Positions 46,927-56,475 of a stretch of 64,000 bases of DNA are shown one piece after another. Source of the stretch: Metabacillus niabensis (GTDB lineage Bacteria > Bacillota > Bacilli > Bacillales > Bacillaceae). A program made the position numbers and the translations under genes. Below the pieces are notes generated by a model. It ran no database searches and had not been told where the DNA came from. It saw nothing but the letters and a program-made list of their open reading frames with translations. Numbering within the stretch: the stretch's first letter is position 1; the number at the start of each line of letters is the position of its first letter. The stretch is taken from positions 248,001-312,000 of the forward strand of contig NZ_JAIVLH010000002.1 of assembly GCF_020524345.1 (NCBI RefSeq), read 5' to 3'.

Positions 46927-48456
46927 TTATTCCTTTACATCCTTATTGTAGGTTCTGTTTGAGCCAAATTCTTCACATAATTGATAAATGTCATCCAGGT
47001 TGATATTCTTCCTAACCTCATTCGCTAATAAATCAAAACCCTCTTCTTTCTTCTTAGCAAATGATACCCGATCATAAATTGGCTGCAAGCCTTTTTTGGT
47101 TCGAATCTCATTAAGAACGTTTTCGCGTAATAGATCATTATGAAAAATCCCATGAAAATAGGTGCCAATCAATTGCTTGTTTTCTGTTATCACTCCATCT
47201 TGACTATTTTTTTGTTTTATGAAAGGTATATATGTTTCCTCAAAGTACGATTCACCCATATGAATTTCATAGCCTTTTACAGGAATTTGCTTTTCTCCAA
47301 ACATCGCCATTCCTACTGATTGGACTGTTTTTTTCTTTTTTGTTATAACAGTTTTCATTGGAAGTAAACCTAATCCAGTGGTTTTTCCAATTTCTGATTC
47401 GACTTTATGTATGTCCTCAATATTGTTACCGAGCATTTGATATCCACCACAAATGCCAACAATTATTGTGTCACTCTGTGTGAGCTCCAATATTTTATTG
47501 GCTAATCCACTCTGATGTAGAGACATCATATCCTCTATCGTATTTTTACTTCCGGGTAAAATGAGTAAGTCAGGGTTACCTAGTTCATCTGCTTGTTTCA
47601 CGAAACGAACATGACAATCATTTTCTTCAAAAAATGGATCTAAGTCAGTAAAATTAGAAATCATCGGATGGCGAATGACTGCAATATCAATATCTTTAGA
47701 AGGATTTTGTCTAGAAGAATAATTTGTTAAAACAACAGAATCTTCCGCTTCAATAAATAAATCCTCAATATAAGGAACAACCCCTAATACAGGAACACCG
47801 GTGTATTCTTCGAACCATTTTAAGCCTGGTTCTAATAAAGAGACATCCCCGCGGAATTTATTAATGATCACACCAATAATTCTTTCGCGATCTTCCGGCT
47901 CTAATAGCTGAAGTGTCCCGACTAAGCTCGCAAATACACCACCCTTTTCAATATCACCAACTAAAATGACGGGTGCATCAGCCAATTTGGCAACACGCAT
48001 ATTTACAAGCTCACGGTCATTTAAATTAATTTCTGCCGGACTTCCCGCTCCTTCAATCACAATTCGGTCATAGCTTGATGACAATCTATCATAAGCATCA
48101 CTTATTAATGTTAACCCTTGTTGAAAGAAGTCTTTCCGGTATTCTCCTGCTTTCATATTTCTAAATGGTTTGCCATGTACGACAATTTGAGATTGGTAAG
48201 CTCCTGACGGCTTGATCAAGATCGGATTCATATCAGTTGTCGCAATGATCTTAGCTGCCTCTGCTTGCACACCTTGTGCCCGGCCAATTTCTTTTCCATC
48301 AATTGTGATATAAGAATTGAGTGCCATGTTTTGTGACTTAAATGGAGCTGTCTTATAGCCATCCTGCATAAAGATACGGCATAGTGCTGTAACAATCGCA
48401 CTTTTTCCTGCATCAGAATGTGTGCCTTGAATCATTAAAGGTACTGCCTTTTTCAT
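46927..48456 (-). CDS. cbiP: Cobyric acid synthase
   Basis: A 509-residue glutamine-dependent amidotransferase that amidates four side chains of adenosylcobyrinate diamide. The N-terminal part has the P-loop GTHSDAGKS (dethiobiotin-synthetase-like) and FKSQNMALNSYI; the class I glutamine amidotransferase part holds the nucleophile in VGICGGYQMLG and the His in GTYFHGIFHND. The ATG at 48456 follows AAAGGAG; the longer frame (48489) is rejected. It lies 22 bases after cobO. Catalytic residues look intact. Confidence 0.95.
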   Translation of the reverse strand: MKKAVPLMIQGTHSDAGKSAIVTALCRIFMQDGYKTAPFKSQNMALNSYITIDGKEIGRAQGVQAEAAKIIATTDMNPILIKPSGAYQSQIVVHGKPFRNMKAGEYRKDFFQQGLTLISDAYDRLSSSYDRIVIEGAGSPAEINLNDRELVNMRVAKLADAPVILVGDIEKGGVFASLVGTLQLLEPEDRERIIGVIINKFRGDVSLLEPGLKWFEEYTGVPVLGVVPYIEDLFIEAEDSVVLTNYSSRQNPSKDIDIAVIRHPMISNFTDLDPFFEENDCHVRFVKQADELGNPDLLILPGSKNTIEDMMSLHQSGLANKILELTQSDTIIVGICGGYQMLGNNIEDIHKVESEIGKTTGLGLLPMKTVITKKKKTVQSVGMAMFGEKQIPVKGYEIHMGESYFEETYIPFIKQKNSQDGVITENKQLIGTYFHGIFHNDLLRENVLNEIRTKKGLQPIYDRVSFAKKKEEGFDLLANEVRKNINLDDIYQLCEEFGSNRTYNKDVKE

Positions 48457-48478
48457 ATGTATGAACTCCTTTGCGCGG

Positions 48479-49018
48479 TTAAAATTCAATTCCCTTCACA
48501 GCAGGAATTCCTTCATTATAATAATGCTTTTCCACATCAATGACAGAAACAAGATCGGCAACATCCTTAATTTCTTGTTTTGCATTTCTACCCGTTATAA
48601 CAAGATGGACGTGTGATGGACGATTTTTGATCACGTCAATCACTTCTTGTAAGGGTAAAACATCTTCTATTGGAAAGGTCTCAATAGAAAGTGCGTTATT
48701 TAGCTCATCTAAAATCACGACATCATATTCTCCACTTAGTACCGCTTCCTTCGCTTTCGGCCAGCCAATTCTCAATGCCTCCCGATGCTCTTCAGGTGTT
48801 TTCGTCCATGTAAAGCCAATACCAAGTTGAACCATGTCCACACCTAATTTTTGCAAGGCAATTTGTTCTCCATATGAGCGCTGGGGAGATTTTATAAATT
48901 GAAAGATTTTTGCTTTGTACCCTCTACCTACCGCCCGCAATGTTAATCCAAGAGCAGACGTTGTTTTTCCTTTTCCATCACCAGTGTATACAAGTGTTAA
49001 ACCTTTTTTCTCCATCAT
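48479..49018 (-). CDS. cobO: Corrinoid adenosyltransferase, CobO/BtuR type
   Basis: A 179-residue enzyme that transfers the adenosyl group from ATP to Co(I) corrinoids. The P-loop GDGKGKTTSALGL (residues 13-25), then FQFIKSPQRSYGEQ and VILDELNNAL, mark the CobA/CobO/BtuR family (not PduO or EutT). It belongs between diamide synthesis (CbiA) and cobyric acid synthesis (CbiP), as its place in the operon reflects. GGAGGTCATAG lies before the start. Confidence 0.95.
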   Translation of the reverse strand: MMEKKGLTLVYTGDGKGKTTSALGLTLRAVGRGYKAKIFQFIKSPQRSYGEQIALQKLGVDMVQLGIGFTWTKTPEEHREALRIGWPKAKEAVLSGEYDVVILDELNNALSIETFPIEDVLPLQEVIDVIKNRPSHVHLVITGRNAKQEIKDVADLVSVIDVEKHYYNEGIPAVKGIEF

Positions 49019-49028
49019 CTATGACCTC

Positions 49029-50072
49029 CTAGCTTTTTTGAGATACTCCAGCAGATTCGAATGTTGCCATCTCCTTTAGCATTAGTGTAGCTGATTGAAT
49101 AATTGGGTAAGTAACGGCTGCTCCTGTTCCTTCACCTAACCGCAGACCTAAATCTAAAAGCGGTTTTTTTCCTAATAAGGAAAGGGCTATTTGGTGACCA
49201 GGTTCAACTGATTGATGTGTCACAATCATATAATCTGAAGCATTCGGTGAAAGTTGCTTTGCCAGTAATGCCGCAATCGTACAAATAAACCCATCAACAA
49301 GGATCGGTACTCGCTTGCTTGCTGCAGCAAGCATTGCACCTGTCATACCGGCAATTTCAAGTCCACCAACCTTCGCGATTAGATCAATTGGATCAGATGA
49401 ATTAGGATTTCGGTTTTGAAGAGATTGCTTAATAACAGATACTTTATGCTGGATGCCTTCTTCTGTAATTCCAGTACCAGTACCAACGACAGCTTCAACC
49501 TCTTTTCCACTTAATAAAGCTAAAATTGCACTGCTTGCAGTTGTATTTCCAATTCCCATTTCACCAAGAATCACGCATTGTGCACCTTTGTTAATGATTT
49601 CAATGCTCTCTTCATAACCAATGTTAATAGCTTCTTCAGCTTCTTCACGAGACATAGCATCTTCTCTTAGAAAGTTACCCGTCCCGTAACGTACTTTTTT
49701 GCTTATTAAATCTGGATGATCAAGATCGTTTGCAACCCCAATGTCAATAATGTTTAAAAGCGCTTCTATTTGTCTACTAAATACATTAATAGCTGCTCCG
49801 CCATTTAAAAAATTAAGAACCATCTGTTCTGTAACGGCTTTAGGGTATGCTGATACGCCTTCATCTGTTATGCCATGATCTGCAGCAAAGACAAGTACTC
49901 CTGCAGGACTTACTGTTGGAAAAGATTCATTTTTCATTTCAGCAAGTGAAATCGCCATTTCTTCTAATCTTCCCAAACTCCCAAGCGGTTTTGTTAATGA
50001 ATTGATATAGTTTGAGACTTGATTTCCCATTTCTATGGATTTTTCTGGAATGGTATATAGGTGTTTAGTCAA
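49029..50072 (-). CDS. cobT: Nicotinate-nucleotide--dimethylbenzimidazole phosphoribosyltransferase
   Basis: A 347-residue enzyme that makes alpha-ribazole phosphate, the lower-ligand nucleotide of B12. TKPLGSLGRLEEMA, FAADHGITDEGVSAYP and GEMGIGNTTASSAIL are characteristic; VEPGHQIAL and LGLRLGEGTGA(A) carry the catalytic Glu and substrate site. The ATG overlaps the cbiA stop by four bases. No bluB for dimethylbenzimidazole synthesis is in the window, so the base may be scavenged or made elsewhere. Confidence 0.95.
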   Translation of the reverse strand: MTKHLYTIPEKSIEMGNQVSNYINSLTKPLGSLGRLEEMAISLAEMKNESFPTVSPAGVLVFAADHGITDEGVSAYPKAVTEQMVLNFLNGGAAINVFSRQIEALLNIIDIGVANDLDHPDLISKKVRYGTGNFLREDAMSREEAEEAINIGYEESIEIINKGAQCVILGEMGIGNTTASSAILALLSGKEVEAVVGTGTGITEEGIQHKVSVIKQSLQNRNPNSSDPIDLIAKVGGLEIAGMTGAMLAAASKRVPILVDGFICTIAALLAKQLSPNASDYMIVTHQSVEPGHQIALSLLGKKPLLDLGLRLGEGTGAAVTYPIIQSATLMLKEMATFESAGVSQKS

Positions 50073-51457
50073 TGATGATTCCTCCGATTTTGTTTGTATT
50101 CAAGACATTTACCGATTAAATTGTCAACCATGTCAGGGTTTGAACCAAAGTGAAAATGTGTATAGCCAGCTACTACATTTTCAAGTAAATACCCTTCCTT
50201 TTGTATTCCTCTCAGTCCTTTTGTTTCGTACGCGTAAGGGACGTTATCTTCCGTAGATTCATAGGTTGAATAATGAAATTCATGTCCTTTCGCGACTACA
50301 TTTTTTAAAAGGTAATTATCATGTTGACCGCTTATTTCTCTATAACCTAAAGCAGCTAAAGTTTGTTGCATATGAACCCTACCAGGAATAACTCCTGCCA
50401 TTTGGTAGGTTTTCTTCTCAGTTGTTCTAATTGATTCTGTTAAATACATGAACCCGCCACATTCAGCTAGTGTTGGTAGCCCTTGTTCTATAAACATTTT
50501 AATAGAATGCTTTGCTTTTTGATTTTCCTCTAATTGTTGGGCAAATTCCTCAGGGAAGCCCCCGCCGATATAAAGCCCGTCGATGTCTGAAGGCAACTCT
50601 TCATCTTCAAGTGGTGAAAAATAGACAATTTCTGCTCCTTTTGATTCTAACATTTCAAGATTCTCAGGATAATAGAAGTTGAACGCAGCATCTTTTGCTA
50701 CAGCAATTTTTATGATTGGTTCTTCTTTGGTTTTAAATAGGGAAGAACCTTCATTCAAAGGTAAAGGATCTGCTGCTGCTAATTCGACTAGTTTTTGTAT
50801 ATCAATTGTTTCACTGACTAAATCTCCTAATGTATGAAAAAAATGATCAAGATCTCCTCGTTCGATTGAAGGAATGAGACCTAAATGTCGTTCAGGCATT
50901 TCAATATCCAGTTCTCTTTTTAAGTACCCCACAACAGGTACAAGACATTCCTTCTCAATTGCTTTTTTCACAAGCTGATAATGCCCCTCACTCCCGACTT
51001 TATTTGCTATGACTCCGACGATGTTCGGTCCGTCCGAGAGAAGTTGAAAGCCTTTCACAATAGCAGCTGCACTGCGGGCCATGCTTTCACAATTGATAAC
51101 TAATAGAACTGGGCTTTTCGTGATGATACTAATTTCTGCTGTACTTCCTTCATTCGTTTCTGGGTTTTTTCCGTCAAAAAAGCCCATTACTCCTTCAATA
51201 ACGGAAATATCAGCTCCAATGCTGCCATGATGTAAGATGTCGATGACATGATCATGTGATAGCATCCAACTATCCAAATTTCGAGAAGCTCTTTTTGTAA
51301 CTGCCGTATGATAACTTGGATCAATATAATCAGGACCACATTTAAATCCTTGGACAATAAGTCCACGTTTTATAAAGGCAGACATTAACCCAATTGTAAG
51401 GGTTGTTTTCCCAACACCACTTCCGGTTCCTGCAATTACTAATCTTTTCTGCTGCAT
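50069..51457 (-). CDS. cbiA: Cobyrinate a,c-diamide synthase
   Basis: A 462-residue ATP- and glutamine-dependent amidase acting on cobyrinate carboxyls a and c. The P-loop GTGSGVGKTTLT is at residues 10-21; FKCGPDYIDPSYH and the glutaminase motif LAECGGFMYL (nucleophile Cys) and HFHFGSNP are conserved. It starts inside the stop codon of the upstream gene (TGATG), so translation is coupled. Its presence with cbiP shows that the cell handles cobyrinic acid-level intermediates, although the corrin-ring genes are not in this window. Confidence 0.94.
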   Translation of the reverse strand: MQQKRLVIAGTGSGVGKTTLTIGLMSAFIKRGLIVQGFKCGPDYIDPSYHTAVTKRASRNLDSWMLSHDHVIDILHHGSIGADISVIEGVMGFFDGKNPETNEGSTAEISIITKSPVLLVINCESMARSAAAIVKGFQLLSDGPNIVGVIANKVGSEGHYQLVKKAIEKECLVPVVGYLKRELDIEMPERHLGLIPSIERGDLDHFFHTLGDLVSETIDIQKLVELAAADPLPLNEGSSLFKTKEEPIIKIAVAKDAAFNFYYPENLEMLESKGAEIVYFSPLEDEELPSDIDGLYIGGGFPEEFAQQLEENQKAKHSIKMFIEQGLPTLAECGGFMYLTESIRTTEKKTYQMAGVIPGRVHMQQTLAALGYREISGQHDNYLLKNVVAKGHEFHYSTYESTEDNVPYAYETKGLRGIQKEGYLLENVVAGYTHFHFGSNPDMVDNLIGKCLEYKQNRRNHH

Positions 51458-52953
51458 CAGGATTCCTCCTCTCTATCATAACGATCTTTGTTTACACGAA
51501 GTAAGTATTTCTTGATTGCTTCATATGTTGCCTTATAAACAATTTGTCCTATTGCCCGACCAACGACCGTCCCTGATCCTGCATAAGGAGTTTTTTCCCC
51601 CTGCTGTGTTAAACCGAGAACAACTGCATCGGTAGATGTGCCTGTTGCGATTGACTTAGTCATTGGATCTTTTATGTTTAAATCGGTTAGAGCCTTTACT
51701 TTTGCTTCTGTTGCTGACATTAACCCATTAACAAGTGCTCCATCTGTAAAATGTGCATCAATAAAGAGCATAGTGTTGATTGTACTAATCGTTTGAACTG
51801 GTTCAGTAATTGGTTGCTTTGTGATATCAACTGCATTTCCAACCCCTGCCGTAACAATAGCAAGCATCTGAACTCCGTTTACTTCTTCTTCTATTATGAC
51901 AACATCCTCCAAAATAACAGCTGTCATCATCCCAAGTGCTTGTTCATATGGGATGTTGATTTTTTTCATCCAAGCCTGTACATCTTTAGGCGGGTCATCA
52001 CAATGATAATTTTTCTTCACATGAAAATTGCAAAAATGAGTGAGCCACTGAATGCCATCGCCAATTACTCCATTGGATATTGACTTTAATGGATGGTTGA
52101 ACTGAACATGAATGAATTGCTTCGTTTGTTTAATCTTATAAGATTCTTTAAAATTATAAGGTTGTGGAGATATACTATGGTTTGGAGTCAACAACAGCTG
52201 TGGCTTTGGAATTGATGGATGTGATTGAGAAAGAACATCCACCTCATACACTTTTTTCAGCTGATTCACTTTTCTTAACGTTTCTACATCACCAACTTCT
52301 TGAAATTGCCCATGATGCAGCAGGGCGATGCGATCGGAATAAAGTGATGCCACATTTAAATCATGTAAAATGGCAAAAATGGTTAATCCCATTGTTTGCT
52401 GTTGTTCTTTTAATAAATCAAGCATTTGAAAAGTATGCTTAATATCTAAATGGTTGGTAGGTTCATCTAAAAGCAAAATTTCAGGTTCCTGCGCTAAAGC
52501 CTTCGCCAATAAGACTCTTTGCTTTTCCCCACCGCTTATCATGCGAAATGGAGTTTTTTTAAATTGGGTAATGTTTGTCATATCCATGACACGATCCATT
52601 AAGGCCATATCGTGTTTTGTAAGCTGTTTAAGGAAGCCCTTTTGATGGGGGTATCGACCGAGTGCGATAATTTCTTCAACCGTATAATCAAATGATACAT
52701 TTGCTTCCTGGGTGAGTACAGCCATTTTTTTTGCTTTATCAAGCTTAGATAGACTTGTGATCGATTGGTTTGATAGATACACCTCTCCACCCATAATCGG
52801 TAGTTGTCCTGTAATAAGCTTAAAAATAGTTGTTTTTCCACTGCCGTTTGGACCAAGGAGGGTGAAAAACTCACCTTTATTGATATCAGCATCAATACCA
52901 TTTATAATGGGCGGATGTGAATAACCGCCAACTAAGTTTTCAATTCTTAACAT
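51457..52953 (-). CDS. Cobalamin ABC transporter ATPase fused to adenosylcobinamide amidohydrolase (BtuD-CbiZ)
   Basis: A 498-residue fusion. Residues 1-255 are an ABC ATPase of the FecE/BtuD class: Walker A GPNGSGKTT, signature MISGGEKQR, Walker B ILLLDEPTNHLD. Residues about 285-490 are a CbiZ domain (TAVILEDVVIIEEEVNGVQM, VTAGVGNAVDITKQ, TGTSTDAVVLGLTQQ), which cuts the amide bond of adenosylcobinamide or pseudo-B12 to give cobyric acid. B. subtilis YvrA has the same fusion. It supplies energy to BtuC and remodels imported corrinoids. It abuts btuC and cbiA. Confidence 0.93.
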   Translation of the reverse strand: MLRIENLVGGYSHPPIINGIDADINKGEFFTLLGPNGSGKTTIFKLITGQLPIMGGEVYLSNQSITSLSKLDKAKKMAVLTQEANVSFDYTVEEIIALGRYPHQKGFLKQLTKHDMALMDRVMDMTNITQFKKTPFRMISGGEKQRVLLAKALAQEPEILLLDEPTNHLDIKHTFQMLDLLKEQQQTMGLTIFAILHDLNVASLYSDRIALLHHGQFQEVGDVETLRKVNQLKKVYEVDVLSQSHPSIPKPQLLLTPNHSISPQPYNFKESYKIKQTKQFIHVQFNHPLKSISNGVIGDGIQWLTHFCNFHVKKNYHCDDPPKDVQAWMKKINIPYEQALGMMTAVILEDVVIIEEEVNGVQMLAIVTAGVGNAVDITKQPITEPVQTISTINTMLFIDAHFTDGALVNGLMSATEAKVKALTDLNIKDPMTKSIATGTSTDAVVLGLTQQGEKTPYAGSGTVVGRAIGQIVYKATYEAIKKYLLRVNKDRYDREEES

Positions 52954-54021
52954 TTACGATCTCCTCCGCCCAATACGTTCTCTAATTAATAAAAGTGCAA
53001 AAACCGGCGCACCAATTAAAGCTGTGATCACACCGATCGGCATCTCCTTGGGAGCAATAATGGTTCGGCATACTAAGTCTGCCAAAATGAGAAATGCCCC
53101 GCCTACAAGCATTGATAATGGTAAAACATGGCGATGATTCGGTCCAGTTAGTAGACGAATAAGATGTGGAATAACAAGTCCGACAAAACCTATCGAGCCT
53201 GATACCGCAACAGCTGCACCTGTTAATAAGGAAGCACCAATTAAGATGAAGATTTTCCTTTTTCTCACATCAACACCTATATGGTCTGCCGCTTCTTCAC
53301 CCAGGGCCAATGCATTTAACTCCCGATGATTTGCAAATAAAATCAAGGTCCCGACCGCCATAAACGGAATAATTAATGTAACATGAGTCCAGCTTCTCAT
53401 CCCGACACTACCGTAAAGCCAATAAATAATTTGTGTCATTGAATCACGGTCACTTAATGAGATAATTAGCGAGACAATGGCACCAATAAATGCACTTACG
53501 ATAATTCCGGCCAGAATAATCGTTTCAATTGCCAGGTTTCGACTGCTTAATTTAACAAGACCAAAAACGAGGAAAAGAGTAAGAAAGCCACTTAAGATAG
53601 CCACAACAGGAAGTGTAAAGCTTCCTAAGCCGATAATCGAAAATTGAAAAAAGATTACAAACACTGCACCAAGTGATGCTCCCGACGATACCCCGATTGT
53701 ATAAGGATCTGCCAATGGATTTCGTAAAAGTCCTTGAAAGGCGGCTCCGGCTAACGATAAAGACGCCCCAACACAAAATCCCAGCAGTACTCTTGGCAAA
53801 CGAATATTCCATATGATCATTTCTTCATTTTTCGGAATTCCTTCCAGCCATCCGAAACCGAATGTATGGTCAGAAATAATATGCAAAATAGTAGAAATTG
53901 GCACTTGGACACTGCTGATAAATAAACCAAGGAGGGCTGTACTAAGTACAAACCCTCCGCTTAGAATATACAGCCATGTAATTTTACTTTTCAAACACTT
54001 CAGGATAAATAAGCTTCGCAA
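52954..54021 (-). CDS. btuC: Cobalamin ABC transporter permease
   Basis: A 355-residue FecCD/BtuC-family permease with about ten helices. RLPRVLLGFCVGASLSLAGA, PLADPYTIGVSSGASLGAV and SGSIGFVGLVIPHLIRLLTG are the family marks, the last being the docking loop for the ATPase. There is no ATG near the start; TTG at 54021 has AAGGAG at 9 bases and is preferred over TTG 54039. It overlaps the btuF end by 38 bases and directly precedes the ATPase-CbiZ gene. Confidence 0.9.
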   Translation of the reverse strand: MRSLFILKCLKSKITWLYILSGGFVLSTALLGLFISSVQVPISTILHIISDHTFGFGWLEGIPKNEEMIIWNIRLPRVLLGFCVGASLSLAGAAFQGLLRNPLADPYTIGVSSGASLGAVFVIFFQFSIIGLGSFTLPVVAILSGFLTLFLVFGLVKLSSRNLAIETIILAGIIVSAFIGAIVSLIISLSDRDSMTQIIYWLYGSVGMRSWTHVTLIIPFMAVGTLILFANHRELNALALGEEAADHIGVDVRKRKIFILIGASLLTGAAVAVSGSIGFVGLVIPHLIRLLTGPNHRHVLPLSMLVGGAFLILADLVCRTIIAPKEMPIGVITALIGAPVFALLLIRERIGRRRS

Positions 54022-54988
54022 GTGTCTCGACTCCTTCAATTAAACGCGGGCCAGGTCTTGTTACTGTATCGTTATCAACATCAAATACCTGTTTATTTTT
54101 AATTGCTGGTACTTCTGTCCAACCTTTACGTGCTAAAACCTGTTCACTTGGATTGTCAACGTAATAGCCATACGTAGTAATAATCACATCAGGGTTTAAT
54201 TTAACAATTTCTTCCTCCGTTAATTTCACCCAGCCTTCTTGGTCCTCTGCCGCATTAACTGCTTGAATTGATTCCAGCATTTCATTCATAAATGTATTTT
54301 TACCTGACGTAAAGATATCCGGTGATGGAGAAACTTCTACCCATACTTTCTTTTTCTCTGTAATTTCAGCTGCAGCTTTTTCTTTTATAGCAGCAAAACG
54401 ATCTTTCATATCTGTTACAATTTCGTTAGCTTTTTCTTCAGTCCCTGTTGCTTGTCCAATCATTTGGATATTTTTATATACTTCATCAAATGAAGAGGTA
54501 TCACCAACAACAACCACTTTAATTCCTGCTTCTTCAAATTGCTTTAAAATATCAGGGTGTGTTTCATTATGATAATCGGTTACTAACGCAATATCAGGTT
54601 GAAGGGATAGTACCATTTCAACATTGATATCCTGAGCACCTACTTTTTCAATCTCTAATGCTTCTGGAGGGTAGTTATCATAATCAGAAACACCTATCAC
54701 TTTATCGCCTAGTCCAAGAGCGAAAACAATTTCAGTATTACTAGCTTGGATAGAAACAATTGATTCAGGCTCAGATTCAATGGTTACCTCCTTACCTGCA
54801 TCATCCGTTATCGTGACTGGAAACGCCTGTGTACTCTCAGTATTTTTCTCTTCTTGTTGAGTCGAATCATTCTTAGTATTCTGTTCACCTTGTGTGGTAT
54901 TCTCTTGAGATCCGCACCCCACGATCATGAACATGCTTAACAAAAGAACAGCACTTAATAAACCCCACTTCTTCATAAACGTATTCAT
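53984..54988 (-). CDS. btuF: Cobalamin-binding lipoprotein
   Basis: A 334-residue ABC solute-binding lipoprotein; lipobox MIVGC gives a lipid-anchored Cys about residue 25, followed by a Gln/Asn/Thr-rich linker. The domain is of the BtuF/FecB (PF01497) type: ESIVSIQASNTEIVFALGLG, VGAQDINVEMVLSLQPDIAL and ITTYGYYVDN. It binds corrinoids outside the membrane. ATG 54988 has AGGGAG at 8 bases. It is first in the operon and lies just after the riboswitch terminator, so it is the gene most directly controlled by B12. Confidence 0.93.
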   Translation of the reverse strand: MNTFMKKWGLLSAVLLLSMFMIVGCGSQENTTQGEQNTKNDSTQQEEKNTESTQAFPVTITDDAGKEVTIESEPESIVSIQASNTEIVFALGLGDKVIGVSDYDNYPPEALEIEKVGAQDINVEMVLSLQPDIALVTDYHNETHPDILKQFEEAGIKVVVVGDTSSFDEVYKNIQMIGQATGTEEKANEIVTDMKDRFAAIKEKAAAEITEKKKVWVEVSPSPDIFTSGKNTFMNEMLESIQAVNAAEDQEGWVKLTEEEIVKLNPDVIITTYGYYVDNPSEQVLARKGWTEVPAIKNKQVFDVDNDTVTRPGPRLIEGVETLAKLIYPEVFEK

Positions 54989-55017
54989 TTGTTTATTCTC
55001 CCTTTCTTTTTTGAACA

Positions 55018-55048
55018 CAAAAAAACGCTATTCTCTATAGAAAGCGTT
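55018..55048 (-). terminator. Attenuator terminator of the B12 riboswitch
   Basis: On the minus strand AACGCT-TTCT-ATAG-AGAA-T-AGCGTT and then seven T (arms at 55024-55029 and 55043-55048). It lies between the riboswitch and btuF and is presumably formed when B12 is bound. Confidence 0.8.
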
Positions 55049-55187
55049 GAATAAAGGCATCTAAATGGTATTTCTCTTGGTTAAGATATGTATACTTCCA
55101 ATCTACTATAAAAATAATAGCAATAAAGCAGCAAGAGACTAAAGAGCACTTTAAACATTCCTTTCCTCGAGGAAGCTTAATAAACAT

Positions 55188-55351
55188 AATAGGCAGGTCT
55201 CCTGACTTACGAATATGACTGTCGGTTATTCCTTCCCATGCTTAACACACAGTGGATATTACATAACCTTACTCTTCGTTTACAGTGGCGGGACCGTGTT
55301 GGATTTACACCAAACTTCCCTCTTAGTCTTACATATGGTAAGAAACCTATT
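55188..55351 (-). ncRNA. Cobalamin (B12) riboswitch
   Basis: On the minus strand the element opens with AATAGG (55346-55351) and closes with CCTATT (55188-55193), forming P1. Between them are the core GGTCCCGCCACTGTAA, GGGAAGGAATAACCG and the B12 box AGTCAGGAGACCTGCC (55192-55207). About 140 bases later a terminator hairpin precedes btuF, giving transcriptional control. It senses adenosylcobalamin and represses the whole 14-gene operon. A palindrome TTCCTCGAGGAA (55163-55174) in the spacer might belong to the switching helix. Confidence 0.95.
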
Positions 55352-55385
55352 TGTTCAGTATTTATTTTTTTGTTTTCTATTAGAG

Positions 55386-55414
55386 AGTATAATATAGACT
55401 TAGTAGTTTGTAAA
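55386..55414 (-). promoter_or_regulatory. Promoter of the B12 operon
   Basis: On the minus strand a -35 TTTACA (55409-55414) and -10 TATACT (55386-55391) lie exactly 17 bases apart, about 35 bases before the riboswitch P1. Confidence 0.7.
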
Positions 55415-55525
55415 ATGGATTTGTTGTTGAAAGGTACATTGTTAAAAATAGAAGAGAAAAACGATTATATTCCTGAAACATATCATTTATTACTCTATCA
55501 ATTTATCTGTTCTTTTCATATATCA

Positions 55526-56443
55526 TTAATGATGAATACTTGTAGTGTAGCTACTTGCTTTAAATTTACCGGGAGAACACCCAACTATTCTTCGAAATAA
55601 GCGGCTAAAAAACGCAGGGTCTTCATAACCGACTCTTATCGCAACATTAATCACTTTTTCATCCGTTTCTATTAAATATTGTTTAGCTTTTTCAATTCTA
55701 ATATTGTGTACCATCTCTATTATGGTCTGTCCTGTTTCTTGTTTAAATAGGCGGTTTAGATGACGTGGACTGATATTAAATAAGTGACAGAGGGTCTGGA
55801 TGGAGATTTTCTGATCATAGTTTCTCGTTAAATATCCACATATTCTTTGAATCAAAATGTTTACATCATCTTGCTTTGAGAGAGGCTGAATAGATCTTGA
55901 TTTTTTTTCATTATATTGACGGGACAAAATGATCAACAATTCCACTAGCTGTAAACGTATTAAAGTGGAGTAGCATGAATTTTCCTTGTTGTATTCAAAC
56001 ATCATCCCTTCTAATAGATGCAGGAATCTTGATGACGTATTGACATCTAAATTTAAGAGATGATGAAAACGCTCATTATTATCTAAGAAAGGATGAATAT
56101 AAAAATAATCCATTGATTGAGAAACACCTAGTTCTTTTAACCAGGAATCTTGAATTAAATTAGGAAGAAATAAGCAATTAATAATTTCTAATGATTCTCC
56201 CTTATCAATATTGAACGTATGAACTTCACCAGGATTAATGATAAAAACATCATTTGTTTTTATCATGTAGGATTGTTCTTCAAATATATGTCTTGCATTA
56301 CCTTTAACTACAAATACAAGTTCGATGAACTCATGTGAATGCGCAGGAGGTATGTTTAAAGAATCATGATGAAATCTCTGAATCCAAAACGGAAATTCTT
56401 CTGTTTTCATATATTCACTACTTTGATATGTAGTTGCTGACAT
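55526..56443 (-). CDS. AraC-family transcriptional regulator
   Basis: A 305-residue regulator. The N-terminal cupin (residues about 15-130: HSHEFIELVFVVKGNARHIF, DVFIINPGEVHTFNI) should sense a sugar or related ligand; the C-terminal double helix-turn-helix (about 200-298) shows KISIQTLCHLFNISPRHLNRLF and GYEDPAFFSRLFRRIVGCSP. It is the last gene after the sugar ABC/dehydrogenase/hydrolase cluster and on its strand, so it is the likely regulator of that cluster. An inverted repeat lies just upstream. No clear terminator separates it from the B12 promoter. Confidence 0.9.
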   Translation of the reverse strand: MSATTYQSSEYMKTEEFPFWIQRFHHDSLNIPPAHSHEFIELVFVVKGNARHIFEEQSYMIKTNDVFIINPGEVHTFNIDKGESLEIINCLFLPNLIQDSWLKELGVSQSMDYFYIHPFLDNNERFHHLLNLDVNTSSRFLHLLEGMMFEYNKENSCYSTLIRLQLVELLIILSRQYNEKKSRSIQPLSKQDDVNILIQRICGYLTRNYDQKISIQTLCHLFNISPRHLNRLFKQETGQTIIEMVHNIRIEKAKQYLIETDEKVINVAIRVGYEDPAFFSRLFRRIVGCSPGKFKASSYTTSIHH

Positions 56444-56475
56444 ATATGTGCCTCCTCTAGATAAAATAACCTGGG

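Noticed and set aside
41750-55018. Complete de novo B12 pathway
   Set aside because: No corrin-ring methyltransferase or cobalt-insertion genes (cbiCDEFGHJLT, cbiK/X) are in the window; only late steps, salvage and uptake are shown.
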